Origin: Paenibacillus cellulositrophicus
GTDB lineage: Bacteria > Bacillota > Bacilli > Paenibacillales > Paenibacillaceae
Direction of reading: 5' to 3'
DNA length: 64,000 nucleotides
Assembly (NCBI RefSeq): GCF_009363095.1
Contig: NZ_CP045295.1
Span: 930,001-994,000 of the forward strand
The notes beneath the pieces were generated by a model. That model had not been told where the DNA came from and searched no databases. It was given only the letters and a program-made list of their open reading frames with translations. This document shows positions 49,736 through 58,526 of the stretch, piece by piece. Position 1 is the first letter of the stretch. Every line of letters begins with the position of its first letter. The translations under genes were made by a program, and so were the position numbers.

Positions 49736-50875
49736 CTAATAGATATGATACTGCTGCTTCATGTCGGCAAACGAGCGAGCTTCCTCACGGAATTGTTCCA
49801 GCAAGGCCGACAGATCCAGCGGCTCGCTCCGGTACAGATCATCCCCGCCCAAAAGATCAATGAACGGCAGTTTGTTGCCCTTGTGCGGCGGCAAAAATTC
49901 GAATGCTTCATAGTTCCGCTTCAGCGTGTACATCAGCCGGATTCCCGTCTCGAGCGGCTGCAGCGTCCGCTGGTCGGTAATATGCAGCTGCACGCCGCCG
50001 CACTGCTCGCCCTCATGCTTGGAGAACGTCGGCTTGAAATAAACCGGCCGGAAAATGACGCCGGGCAGCTTCATGCCGTTCATCTCGTCCGCCAGCTTCT
50101 CCGCCTCAACAAACGGTGCGCCAACGATTTCAAAAGGCGCCGTCGTTCCCCGTCCTTCGGAAAGGTTCGTGCCCTCGAACAAACAGGTTCCCGGATAGAG
50201 GAGCGCGCTGTCAAAGCGTGGCAGCCCGAGCGACGGCATGACCCAGAGGTTTCCCGTTTCGGGAAACAGCATGTTCCGGTCCCAGCCGCCGCATGGAACG
50301 ACATGCAGTTGGGCGTTCCAGCCCATTTGCTCGTTCGCCATCGACGCCACCTCGCCGGCTGTCAAGCCATAGCGGACGGCGAGCGGGTAATTGCCGACGA
50401 ACGATTCAAAGCCGGGCTTCAGGACGTTGCCTTCCACCGTCACCCCGTCCAGCGGGTTGATCCGGTCGAGGACGATGAACTCTTTTCCCGCATTGGCGCA
50501 ATCCTCCAGGGCGTACAGCATCGTATAAATGAACGTATAGTAGCGCACGCCCACATCCTGGATATCGTAAACGACGGCATCCACTTCGTCCAGCATTTCC
50601 GCGCTCAGCCGCTTGGAGTCCTTGCGGTACAAGCTATACACCGGCACGCCGGTAATCGGGTCCCGGTAGGTTTCAACCTGCGCCCCTGCTGCCTGATCCC
50701 CCCGAACCCCGTGTTCCGGCGAAAACAGCGCCGTCAGCTGGAACCGCTCATGCAGGATTTGAATGGTGGATTCAAATTTACGGTTTAAGCCCGTCGGTGA
50801 GGTAATCAGCCCGAGCCGCTTCCCTTGGAGCAGATGGGCATAATCTTCGATCCGGTCAATTCCGTTAGCGATCAT
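49736..50875 (-). CDS. namZ: Exo-beta-N-acetylmuramidase NamZ (DUF1343, GH171), without signal peptide
   Basis: The 379-residue protein matches DUF1343/NamZ: LGLITSPTGLNRKFEST, LFSPEHGVRGDQAAGAQV, VYDIQDVGVRYYTFIYTML, VLDRINPLDG, NYPLAVRYGLTAGEVA, NLSEGRGTTAPFEIVG. NamZ cleaves MurNAc from the non-reducing end of peptidoglycan fragments. Bacillus subtilis NamZ is exported, but this protein begins MIANGIDRIEDYAHLLQGKR with no hydrophobic leader, so it should work in the cytoplasm on imported disaccharides. CAGGAGG precedes the ATG. The MurK-like gene follows after 22 bases. Confidence 0.93.
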   Translation of the reverse strand: MIANGIDRIEDYAHLLQGKRLGLITSPTGLNRKFESTIQILHERFQLTALFSPEHGVRGDQAAGAQVETYRDPITGVPVYSLYRKDSKRLSAEMLDEVDAVVYDIQDVGVRYYTFIYTMLYALEDCANAGKEFIVLDRINPLDGVTVEGNVLKPGFESFVGNYPLAVRYGLTAGEVASMANEQMGWNAQLHVVPCGGWDRNMLFPETGNLWVMPSLGLPRFDSALLYPGTCLFEGTNLSEGRGTTAPFEIVGAPFVEAEKLADEMNGMKLPGVIFRPVYFKPTFSKHEGEQCGGVQLHITDQRTLQPLETGIRLMYTLKRNYEAFEFLPPHKGNKLPFIDLLGGDDLYRSEPLDLSALLEQFREEARSFADMKQQYHIY

Positions 50876-50975
50876 TGTGACCTCCTGGTAGTGAAATTAG
50901 TGTACGCCCCTAAAAAAATGACTGTAACAGAGGTATCGTCACAGTCACAAGCGCGCATGAAATGCCTGGCTCCGC

Positions 50976-51680
50976 TTACAGTTCGCTTTGGCGCAGGCGC
51001 ATCGTTTCCGCCGGAATCATAAACGTTTCCGCGTACTCCTTACGCGCCTCGATTCCGCGCACGCGTGCCAGATGCTTATAGTACTCGAGATATGGGAAGG
51101 ACTTGCTGTTCGTGACGAACCAATGCTGCGATACCGCTTTCACCCACAGGTCAAAAGCCTCCTGTGAAAAGTCCACGTACACGTACGGCTTGTAATCCAC
51201 CGCATCCTCCCAGTTTTCCGCATAGTAGAGCTTGGAAGCGAAAAACGCGGGCAGTTCCCGCTCAAAAGACGCCAGGCCGGCAAAAAAACGCGCATCGTTC
51301 ACGATGTTATGCGTTGTCGCGTGGTCCTTGTGCATGCTGTTCTTCCAGTGGGTAATGATGATGTTCGGCTTCACGCGCCGGATTTCGTCGCATACTCTCA
51401 GACGCATGTCCTCGGTATCCTTCAGCTCGCCGTCGGGAATGTCGAACACGATGGACTCGCCCCCCAGCATGTCGGCAAACACCTTGGCCTCGTTCACCTT
51501 TTGCTGGCGGTACTCCGCCATATCCTGACCTGCGGGCACGCCGCGTTCCCCTGCCGTCAGTGCCAGCGTGACGATGCGGTCGCCCTTCAAGGAATGGCTG
51601 GCAAGCACGCCGCCCGCCGTCAGTTCTGCATCTCCAACATGGCCGCCAATCGCCATAATCGTCAATTTCTGTTCGCTCAT
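50976..51680 (-). CDS. PIG-L/LmbE family deacetylase
   Basis: The 234-residue protein has the PIG-L zinc site in a variant form: the usual AHPDDE is AIGGHVGDAELTAGG, keeping His and Asp, with the distal HKDHATTH. Family members remove N-acetyl groups from GlcNAc-containing small molecules (BshB in bacillithiol synthesis, mycothiol and GPI pathways). Within a muropeptide-sugar operon a GlcNAc- or MurNAc-derived substrate is plausible. The changed first motif could mean altered specificity. AAGGGAG precedes the ATG, four bases after the upstream GNAT gene. Confidence 0.85.
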   Translation of the reverse strand: MSEQKLTIMAIGGHVGDAELTAGGVLASHSLKGDRIVTLALTAGERGVPAGQDMAEYRQQKVNEAKVFADMLGGESIVFDIPDGELKDTEDMRLRVCDEIRRVKPNIIITHWKNSMHKDHATTHNIVNDARFFAGLASFERELPAFFASKLYYAENWEDAVDYKPYVYVDFSQEAFDLWVKAVSQHWFVTNSKSFPYLEYYKHLARVRGIEARKEYAETFMIPAETMRLRQSEL

Positions 51681-51684
51681 CGCT

Positions 51685-52653
51685 TTAAAACTCCCTTCTC
51701 ATGATCGAAAATGTCCGGACCGTCTTAAACCCTGCCTTCTCGTAAATCCGGATGGCCGGATTGGTGCTGCCGGTATACAGGGACATATAATCCGTCCCGA
51801 TCTGCTGAAATGCTTCGCACAGCTTAAAAAAAAGGATGCTGCCGAGTCCGTGTCCCTCATGCTCGGGGTGAACGCCGATGCCGGCAAAATAGCCGCGCCC
51901 GCTCTCCTGGCGGATAACCGGACCGGCAAATCCGACCACCTTACCGTGGTGCGCCGCCACGACGACAGGCACCCCGTCCTCGGTCGATTGGGCGATTTCC
52001 TTCTGCCACAGCGGATTATCGAAGCCCTGCAGCATGTCCGTAACGCCGTGATGCTTGCCTTGGTCGTCAAACAGCTCCACCGTGTATCCCTCGGCATTGG
52101 CCTTCTCTTCTTTCCCACGAATCTCTTGCGGGATGGAGAACGAAGACAGATTCAGGTACATCGCGCATTCCTGCGCCCTCTCCACGTATCCCTGGCCCAG
52201 CAAAAACGAATGGAGCCTGCTGCCTGTCGGCACACCGGGCGCATTGTTATGCTCGTGGCGCGGCGTATCCGGTATGTACCAGGGCAGCATCATCGGATTG
52301 AAGAACAGTACGTCGGCCTGCTTTTTGCCCAGCGACTGAAAGCGCCCTTCCAGATGCTCCAGCATCATCTTGTAGTTGTCTTCCGTGCAGACTTCGTCGG
52401 CAAGCACGATGCAGGTGATGTACCCCGCATGATCTCCAAGCGGCAAATCGCTGCCGGTGCAGCCGCAGGCAAAGCCCTTCACTTCGCCTTCTTCCACGAG
52501 AACAAACGTGTTCTCCGGATCGAAATAGCGATTATCCGTAAATATGCCGCTGAAGCTTGCCTCCGTCATCTCTTTGTAGCCGTCCCGCACAGCTACCGTG
52601 TTCCACAAGCCAATGACAGCACCAGTGTATTGGTCACTCCATGTTACAACCAT
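51685..52653 (-). CDS. Tandem GNAT-fold N-acetyltransferase
   Basis: The 322-residue protein has two GNAT-like halves. The C-terminal half is the typical one: VVAAHHGKVVGFAGPVIRQE, YFAGIGVHPEHEGHGLGSILF (acetyl-CoA loop Glu-x-x-Gly-x-Gly) and a final YTGSTNPAIRIYEKAGFK. The N-terminal half (FVLVEEGEVKGFACGCTG) is more divergent. It sits between anmK and a PIG-L deacetylase, four bases from the latter. An attractive but unproven idea is that it re-acetylates de-N-acetylated amino sugars. GGATGGAGGGA precedes the ATG. Confidence 0.85.
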   Translation of the reverse strand: MVVTWSDQYTGAVIGLWNTVAVRDGYKEMTEASFSGIFTDNRYFDPENTFVLVEEGEVKGFACGCTGSDLPLGDHAGYITCIVLADEVCTEDNYKMMLEHLEGRFQSLGKKQADVLFFNPMMLPWYIPDTPRHEHNNAPGVPTGSRLHSFLLGQGYVERAQECAMYLNLSSFSIPQEIRGKEEKANAEGYTVELFDDQGKHHGVTDMLQGFDNPLWQKEIAQSTEDGVPVVVAAHHGKVVGFAGPVIRQESGRGYFAGIGVHPEHEGHGLGSILFFKLCEAFQQIGTDYMSLYTGSTNPAIRIYEKAGFKTVRTFSIMRREF

Positions 52654-52677
52654 CTCGATATGAGTCCCTCCATCCCT

Positions 52678-53880
52678 TTAATAGCTGATTTTGCCCATGA
52701 CGACAGGTCTGGAAGCGCCGGTCACATGCGGAAGGTTATTCGGCCGGTTGGTGATCGCGTAATCCGCCAGAACGGCAAACGCCACGGCTTCCTTCGCATC
52801 GCTGTTATGGCCGATGGCCTCCTGCGTCAGCACTTGAACGCCTGCCTTCGCCATCTCCTTGCGGGTCCATTCCATGAGCACCGGATTGTAGCTGCCTCCG
52901 CCGCCAACGATCATCGCATCGGCGGGATGGCCTGCCATCACATATCTGCGATAGGCGTCGCCGATCGACCAGGCGGTCAGCATCGTCACTGTGGCGACAA
53001 TGTCTTCCGCCTTCATGCCAAGCGCTTCGGCATCATGCAGAAGCTTATCTATATAAGAGGAACCGAACAGCTCGCGGCCCGTCGATTTCGGCAGCGGCTG
53101 CGAATAGTAAGCCTCTTGCTGCAGCCGGCCAAGCAGACGCGGATCGGCGGTGCCCGACCGAGCGATCGCTCCTCCAATATCCATCGTTAATTGTCCCGGA
53201 TACAGCCGCTCCACGACCCCGTCGATGATCATGTTACCCGGGCCTGTGTCGAAAGCATATACCTCACCGGGGCTGCATCCGGCCGGAATCACCGTCATGT
53301 TCCCGATGCCGCCGATGTTCTGCAGCAGCAATGTCCGGTGTTCCTCCCGGTACAGCAAATATTCGGTAAAGGGAACCAGCGGCGCTCCCTGACCGCCGAC
53401 AGCCATGTCCGCCGGCCGGAAGTCCGACACGCAAGGAATCCCTGTTCTTGCCGCGATGACCGCACCTTCTCCGATCTGCACGGTGTAATGCACGTTACGG
53501 CCATGGTACGGCTCCATGCTTGGAGCATGGTAGATCGTCTGACCGTGTGAACCGATCACTGAAACGTCCTCGGCGGACAGCCCCGCCTTTCCAATCACGG
53601 ACAAAGCCGCCTCGGCGTACAGTTCTCCCAAAAGCACATTCATCTTTCCAACTCGGTCAACGGTTGCGTTGCATGGATCGAATAAAGCAAAAATGTCTTC
53701 CCTGACACCCGCCGGGTAAGGCGAATTTTCAAAAGCGACCAGACGCACGCCTGGAGGCTCCTCCTGATTGCCGTTGATTTCAACGACTGCCGCATCGATG
53801 CCGTCCACCGACGTCCCGGACATCAGACCAACGGCATATCGGGGACGTCGGAGCTCCGCTTTTTCTCCCTTTGTCCCCAT
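52678..53880 (-). CDS. anmK: Anhydro-N-acetylmuramic acid kinase
   Basis: The 400-residue protein shows the AnmK signature near the N terminus (YAVGLMSGTSVDGIDAAVVEI), then VSVIGSHGQTIYHAP, GIPCVSDFRPADMAVGGQGAPLVPF, NIGGIGNMTVIP, FDTGPGNMIID and IVGGGGSYNPVLM. The enzyme hydrolyses the 1,6-anhydro ring and phosphorylates anhMurNAc to MurNAc-6-phosphate, the MurQ substrate. Its presence means the cell salvages products of lytic transglycosylases as well as of muramidases. The start lies one base after the upstream permease stop, so the genes are coupled. Confidence 0.95.
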   Translation of the reverse strand: MGTKGEKAELRRPRYAVGLMSGTSVDGIDAAVVEINGNQEEPPGVRLVAFENSPYPAGVREDIFALFDPCNATVDRVGKMNVLLGELYAEAALSVIGKAGLSAEDVSVIGSHGQTIYHAPSMEPYHGRNVHYTVQIGEGAVIAARTGIPCVSDFRPADMAVGGQGAPLVPFTEYLLYREEHRTLLLQNIGGIGNMTVIPAGCSPGEVYAFDTGPGNMIIDGVVERLYPGQLTMDIGGAIARSGTADPRLLGRLQQEAYYSQPLPKSTGRELFGSSYIDKLLHDAEALGMKAEDIVATVTMLTAWSIGDAYRRYVMAGHPADAMIVGGGGSYNPVLMEWTRKEMAKAGVQVLTQEAIGHNSDAKEAVAFAVLADYAITNRPNNLPHVTGASRPVVMGKISY

Positions 53881-53881
53881 A

Positions 53882-54742
53882 TCAGCCCTTCACGGCTCCC
53901 ACCGTGACTCCTTCCAGGAAGTACTTTTGCAGGCTGAAGAAGAGGATGAACATCGGCAGCGCGGAAATGGTGGCACCCGCCATCATCGGCGCAAAATAGG
54001 TCGTATTCGCAAACCGGAAGTTTTTCAGACCGACCTGAATCGTCTGCATATCCATCGTGTTTGTCACGAGGAACGGCCAGAAGAACGTGTTCCAGCTGTC
54101 CATAAAGGTCAGGATGGCCATGACGGCCAGCACCGTTTTGGACAATGGCAGAATGATCCGGAAATAAATCTGGAACTGGTTGCAGCCTTCGATTTTGGCA
54201 CATTCAAGGATTTCCCCAGGAATGCTGCCCATGAACTGTTTGGCCAAGAAAATGTTGTAGACCGTGACCAGGCCCGGCAAAATCAAGGCGCTGTAGGTGT
54301 TTTGAATATTGAAAATGTTGACGATCAAAATGTAAAGCGGAACCTGGGTCACCTGATAAGGGATCATCATGGCGATCAGCAGGATCGTAAACAGAACCGT
54401 TCTGCCCTTAAACTTGATTTTGGAAAACGCGTAACCCGCCAGGCTGGCGAAAAACACATTCGATACCATGACCGTCGTCGCCACGATCAGCGAGTTCAGC
54501 AGCCAGCGGTACGAATATTCGCTGTAATCAAAAAAGAATTTATAGGAGTCCAGCGTGAATTTGGTCGGAAACAGGGAATAGTTCGCTGCCCCCGCTTCGA
54601 TCGGATCGCCAAAGGACGACATGATCATGAAATAAATGGGGAAAATCGTTGCTAATGCAAATAGGATCAAAATGATAATGATCACACCGTTTCTGGCGCG
54701 CTTTGCCGCCGGCTTTCCGGTATGTTCGCTGTAAAGTGCCAT
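53882..54742 (-). CDS. Carbohydrate ABC transporter permease (MalG/CUT1 type)
   Basis: The 286-residue protein has about six membrane segments and the permease loop EGCNQFQIYFRIILPLSKTVLAV with the EAA-type glycine. The N terminus (RNGVIIIILILFALATIFPIYF) and the C terminus ending SLQKYFLEGVTVGAVKG are typical of MalG-type permeases. It is the second permease of a CUT1 sugar importer. The ATPase gene is not in the operon, as is usual for Firmicutes that share one MsmX-type ATPase. AAGGAGGAAG precedes the ATG. Confidence 0.93.
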   Translation of the reverse strand: MALYSEHTGKPAAKRARNGVIIIILILFALATIFPIYFMIMSSFGDPIEAGAANYSLFPTKFTLDSYKFFFDYSEYSYRWLLNSLIVATTVMVSNVFFASLAGYAFSKIKFKGRTVLFTILLIAMMIPYQVTQVPLYILIVNIFNIQNTYSALILPGLVTVYNIFLAKQFMGSIPGEILECAKIEGCNQFQIYFRIILPLSKTVLAVMAILTFMDSWNTFFWPFLVTNTMDMQTIQVGLKNFRFANTTYFAPMMAGATISALPMFILFFSLQKYFLEGVTVGAVKG

Positions 54743-54766
54743 GTTCGGATCTTCCTCCTTACTTAA

Positions 54767-54836
54767 GAGATCAGAAAGTATAACTTCTTTCGCTTAAGCA
54801 TCCTGATCTCGCAAGAAAAACTTCCGCGAAGCGCGG
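54767..54836 (-). repeat. Two inverted repeats in the 132-base gap between permease genes
   Basis: CCGCG-AAG-CGCGG (54824-54836, perfect five-base stem with three-base loop) and a longer-range GAGATCAG (54767-54774) / CTGATCTC (54803-54810). The first is followed on the minus strand by AAGTTTTTC, so it could be a weak terminator or a transcript-processing stem that lowers expression of downstream genes relative to the binding protein. Confidence 0.5.
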
Positions 54837-54874
54837 TCTGTCTTCTGTGAAATGACGCCTTAGCGACGTATTTC

Positions 54875-55777
54875 TTAATATTCCACGTCTTTGCCCATAA
54901 ACTTGAACTGCACCAGCGAGATCAGCGCGATAATCGCTGCGAGCACGAGGGATTGGGCTGCCGCTTTGCCGAATTCGAAGTACTTGAAGGCGTTGTTAAA
55001 GATCAGGAGACCTACCATCGTCGTCGAGTTGTCTGGACCGCCGCCTGTCATGAGGTACGCATTCTGGAACACCTGGAAGGAACCGATAACCCCGGTAACC
55101 AGCAGGAACAGCGTCGTCGGCTTCAGGCTCGGAATGACGATGTACCACAGCTTCTGAAAAAAGTTGGCGCCATCCAAATCGGCGGCTTCATAATAGCTGG
55201 AATCGATGCCGAGCAGCGCGGCTAAATAAATGATAATGCTGGTGCCGTGGCTGGACAGCCAGGCCATCAGGACCAGCGAGAACATCGACGTGGCGCTGGA
55301 GCCAAGCCAGTTCTGGTTGCTGATGCCGAACAAGCTGATCAGCTTGTTGAAAATGCCTTCCGGCATCGGATCGAAGATCCACAGCCATACCACCGACAGC
55401 GCAACACCCGAAGCGACTGCAGGCAGGTAATAGACCGCCTTGAACGTCGTCTGCAGCTTTTTCTTCAGCGGCAGGATCAGAATCGCAATGGCGAAGGAGA
55501 TGATTAACGATACGGGGACGGTTAGAATCGTGTACACGACCGTGTTGACCACCGATTTCCAAAACAAGGAATCCTTGAATGTGGCGATGTAGTTATCGAA
55601 CCCCACATACTCTGAGCCGATCGGCTTGTATTTCTGGAAGCTGATAATAAACGCGCTCACGACCGGATAAGCGGTAAACATGGCGAAGACCACCAAAGCA
55701 ACGGCGATAAAAGCATACGCCCAGGCTCCGTCTCCCCTAATTCTGCGTCTTTTGGCCGGTTTAGCTAGTTGAGCCAT
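54875..55777 (-). CDS. Carbohydrate ABC transporter permease (MalF/CUT1 type)
   Basis: The 300-residue protein has a basic N-terminal tail (AKPAKRRRIRG), about six membrane segments and the EAA loop EAADLDGANFFQKLWYIVIPSLKPTT. It pairs with the MalG-type permease downstream. GAAAGGAG precedes the ATG at 55777. The position directly after the binding-protein gene is standard for CUT1 importers. Confidence 0.93.
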   Translation of the reverse strand: MAQLAKPAKRRRIRGDGAWAYAFIAVALVVFAMFTAYPVVSAFIISFQKYKPIGSEYVGFDNYIATFKDSLFWKSVVNTVVYTILTVPVSLIISFAIAILILPLKKKLQTTFKAVYYLPAVASGVALSVVWLWIFDPMPEGIFNKLISLFGISNQNWLGSSATSMFSLVLMAWLSSHGTSIIIYLAALLGIDSSYYEAADLDGANFFQKLWYIVIPSLKPTTLFLLVTGVIGSFQVFQNAYLMTGGGPDNSTTMVGLLIFNNAFKYFEFGKAAAQSLVLAAIIALISLVQFKFMGKDVEY

Positions 55778-55867
55778 CTTTTGCGAAACTCCTTTCCTAT
55801 CCCTTCTTACAGCCTATATATCGGATAGCCGCGTGACCCGCACACGGCTATCCGCTTGATTCAGGGA

Positions 55868-57289
55868 TTAATCTTTCACTACTCCGTCTTCTCCGAACGC
55901 GGAAACCGCAGCGGATTTGACGGCATCGTACATCTCTTCCGGCTTGATCTCACCGGCAATGAGTGCCTGCAGCTTCGGAACGATCACTTCGTCCTCCAGC
56001 TTGATGGCTTTGGCTTCCAGCTCAGCCGGGATGTCCGGACGGGCCGGCGCCGCGTTCTTAAGCATCGTTTCAACGGCTGCCTTGTTGTCCGCGTCGCGTT
56101 CAACCGGCATGCTTTCCGCCGCTTTTCTGCCGCTTTCCGTAATTTGAGCGACGAACAGGTCGTTGTTCGTGGTTGCGGCTACTTTGCCGCTGGCCAGGAA
56201 GTACAGCGCCTTCACGACGTTTTGCTTATGGGCTTCGCTTGGTTCCTTTTTGCCGCGGAATGCGACGTAACCGTCAACCGCTACGCTGGAAACGGCTTTT
56301 TCGCCAAGGAAGGACGGAACCGGGAGAACCGTATAAGTCACTGGAATGCTGCCTTTGACCGCGCTGCCGTCGTTGGCTTTGATTTTCTCATTGTTCGTAT
56401 TTGCGGATTTTTCGAAGGTTGCCATCCCTTTACCGGTGATCATCGTTTGGCCGGTCAGGAACATGTTCCAGCGTTTACCCGCGTCAATGGAGCTCAATTC
56501 CTTCGGCATGGAGCCGTCGTCAATCAATGCGCGGATATCCTTAAGTACTTCAAGATAGTTTTTGCTGGTGTACGCGTATTTCAAATCTTGCGTAAATGCG
56601 GAAGGCATGCCTGCATTTTTGATCAGAATGCCCAAGTAGTCTTTCGAAGTGACGCCGGCGGTAGCAAATACGAAGCCGTAACGGGACGTTTTGCCGCCTT
56701 CGGAAACGACGCCTTTCTTGATGGCTTCACGGAACTCATCGAAGGTCCATCCTTGCTGCTGTACCTTTTTCCAGTCGATGCCCGCCTTCTCGAGGAACTC
56801 GCGGTTACCGCCCAGCGCGTGGACTTCCATATAAGCCGGGAAGCCGTACAGGCCGTCGCCCTTCTTCATGTATTCCAGCGGTCCTTTGTCGTAATCGTTG
56901 ATCATTTCCGGTGTGGCGATGTCCTTGATGTCAAGCGCCATGCCTTGGTCAACGTATTTGGAGATGCCGTCGGAACCGATAAACGCAATGTCCGGAGGGC
57001 TGCCGGCGTTCACCTGGGTATCAAGCTTCTGCGTCATGTCCTCCCAGCTGGCCGGTTCGATTTTCAGCGTCAGGTTCGGATATTTCTCCGTAAATTCCTT
57101 TTGAATGTCCGCGAAGGTGTCCTGGAAATTGCCCGATACCGGCGGCAGCAGCGCCGTAATGGTATCTTTCGCGTTCGGATCGGACGCTTCGGCCGATTTG
57201 GAATCGCCTTTGCCGCCGCAGGCCGTCAGTGTGGTCAGTGCCATGCTTACGGCAAATACGGATGCTAATACACGCATTCTTTTTTTCAT
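55868..57289 (-). CDS. Sugar ABC transporter substrate-binding lipoprotein, probably for cell-wall saccharides
   Basis: The 473-residue protein has a lipoprotein signal (VLASVFAVSMALTTLTAC, lipobox Cys at about residue 22) and a type I CUT1 binding domain (FADIQKEFTEKYPNLTLKIEP, INAGSPPDIAFIGSDGISKY-like and GLYGFPAYMEVHALGGNREF). Between murQ and two permease genes, the ligand is most likely MurNAc, anhMurNAc or a GlcNAc-MurNAc disaccharide; this is inferred from context. I chose the ATG at 57289, ten bases after GGAGG. It is 34 bases downstream of murQ. Confidence 0.9.
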   Translation of the reverse strand: MKKRMRVLASVFAVSMALTTLTACGGKGDSKSAEASDPNAKDTITALLPPVSGNFQDTFADIQKEFTEKYPNLTLKIEPASWEDMTQKLDTQVNAGSPPDIAFIGSDGISKYVDQGMALDIKDIATPEMINDYDKGPLEYMKKGDGLYGFPAYMEVHALGGNREFLEKAGIDWKKVQQQGWTFDEFREAIKKGVVSEGGKTSRYGFVFATAGVTSKDYLGILIKNAGMPSAFTQDLKYAYTSKNYLEVLKDIRALIDDGSMPKELSSIDAGKRWNMFLTGQTMITGKGMATFEKSANTNNEKIKANDGSAVKGSIPVTYTVLPVPSFLGEKAVSSVAVDGYVAFRGKKEPSEAHKQNVVKALYFLASGKVAATTNNDLFVAQITESGRKAAESMPVERDADNKAAVETMLKNAAPARPDIPAELEAKAIKLEDEVIVPKLQALIAGEIKPEEMYDAVKSAAVSAFGEDGVVKD

Positions 57290-57323
57290 GAACAACATGC
57301 CTCCTCAAGGATATCCTTTGGTA

Positions 57324-58238
57324 TTAGACCACTTTCGAAAAATTGCGGATCGCCCTCTTCAGGCTTCCCTCGGCTTGATCCAGCGCTTGTTCCGCCGCCT
57401 GGGCGTCCAAGCCGGTTTTGATCATCATAATAGCCAGCTTGCAATTCATGGAAGCGCTTTCCAAATAGGAAAGTGCCGTCTTGTCATCAACCCCGGTTGC
57501 TGTCTTTATGATACGCACCGATCGGTCCCGCAGCTTGATATTGCTTGCTTTCAAGTCCACCATGAGATTGTTGTAGGTCTTGCCCAGCTTCACCATCGTA
57601 CAGGTGGTCAGCATGTTCAGGACCATTTTCTGTGCAGTCCCCGCTTTTAATCTGGTTGATCCCATGATCACTTCCGGCCCTACGACAGGTGCTATGCATA
57701 CATCGCAGACGTGCTCCACTTTGGAATTTTTGTTATTGACGACGCCGATCGTAGCGGCTCCGATTTCCCCTGCCTTCTTCAAGGCAGCGATGACGAATGT
57801 CGCGCTTCCGCTGGCGCTGATGCCGATAACCGCATCCTTGTCTGTCACGCCGCACCTTTCAATTAAAGCGACCCCCTCCTCAGCATTGTCTTCATAACCC
57901 TCAACAGCAGTTCTCAGTGCTCCGTCTCCTCCGGCAATATGTCCTTGTACCAGCAAGGGATCCACGCCGAACGTGGGAGGACATTCAGAAGCGTCCAGCA
58001 CACCGAGCCTGCCGGAAGATCCAGCCCCAACGTAAAACATTCTTCCACCATTCTTCAGCACATGATGGAGTGTGTCCACCGCCCTTACAATTTGCGGTAT
58101 CTCTGCAGCGACTGCAGCCGGAACCTTGGAATCCTGTTCATTCATCAGGCGAACCATCTCTTCGGTTGAACATTCATCTATACTCAATGTTTTATCGTTG
58201 ATCCCTTCTGTCGTTAACCCCGCCAGATACTCATCCAT
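57324..58238 (-). CDS. murQ: N-acetylmuramic acid 6-phosphate etherase
   Basis: The 304-residue protein is a clear MurQ: GRMFYVGAGSSGRLGVLDASECPPTF, IAGGDGALRTAVEGYED, VIGISASGSATFVIAAL, IGVVNNKNSKVEHVCDV and STRLKAGTAQKMVLNMLTT. It cleaves the lactyl ether of MurNAc-6-phosphate to give GlcNAc-6-phosphate and D-lactate in the cytoplasm. The C-terminal MMIKTGLDAQAAEQALDQAEGS region is the usual helical end. The ATG at 58238 is six bases from GGGGG. It is the first gene of the salvage operon, behind a good promoter. Confidence 0.96.
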   Translation of the reverse strand: MDEYLAGLTTEGINDKTLSIDECSTEEMVRLMNEQDSKVPAAVAAEIPQIVRAVDTLHHVLKNGGRMFYVGAGSSGRLGVLDASECPPTFGVDPLLVQGHIAGGDGALRTAVEGYEDNAEEGVALIERCGVTDKDAVIGISASGSATFVIAALKKAGEIGAATIGVVNNKNSKVEHVCDVCIAPVVGPEVIMGSTRLKAGTAQKMVLNMLTTCTMVKLGKTYNNLMVDLKASNIKLRDRSVRIIKTATGVDDKTALSYLESASMNCKLAIMMIKTGLDAQAAEQALDQAEGSLKRAIRNFSKVV

Positions 58239-58279
58239 AGCCATCCCCCTATCCGTGTTGACTTCTATTTCTTGATTTC

Positions 58280-58308
58280 ATAATAACGATAAATTTCATT
58301 CCGGTCAA
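58280..58308 (-). promoter_or_regulatory. Sigma-A type promoter of the murQ operon
   Basis: On the minus strand TTGACC and TATTAT are separated by exactly 17 bases, 42 bases before the murQ start codon. Confidence 0.75.
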
Positions 58309-58316
58309 CGGTTTTT

Positions 58317-58334
58317 GAAATAATATTTTATTTC
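58317..58334. promoter_or_regulatory. Palindrome just upstream of the murQ promoter, candidate operator
   Basis: GAAATAA-TATT-TTATTTC has perfect seven-base arms and lies nine bases upstream of the -35 box. The arms resemble those of the palindrome at 58659-58675. RpiR-type regulators (MurR family) commonly bind such TGAAA-type dyads, but no rpiR gene lies in the window. Confidence 0.5.
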
Positions 58335-58526
58335 GGAAGTAATAATATTCTTTTATGGTAATTGTAAAAAAGTGCAGGCTGCTCCTGTTTGGGGCTGCTC
58401 TGTTTGGCCGGGCTCTCTATCTTGTTTTGTGCTTCGCACAAAGCCAAAGACGTTCGCCCGTCCAAACATTCGCTGCTGTTGGGGGTGGCAATGCTGCTGT
58501 ACAATCGCTTTGCTCTGTACAGAAAA

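Noticed and set aside
51568..53190. Plus-strand open frame of 540 codons opposite the deacetylase, GNAT and anmK genes
   Set aside because: It crosses three well-supported genes on the other strand and has no recognisable domain or ribosome site. The same applies to 55856-57268 and 30762-32144.
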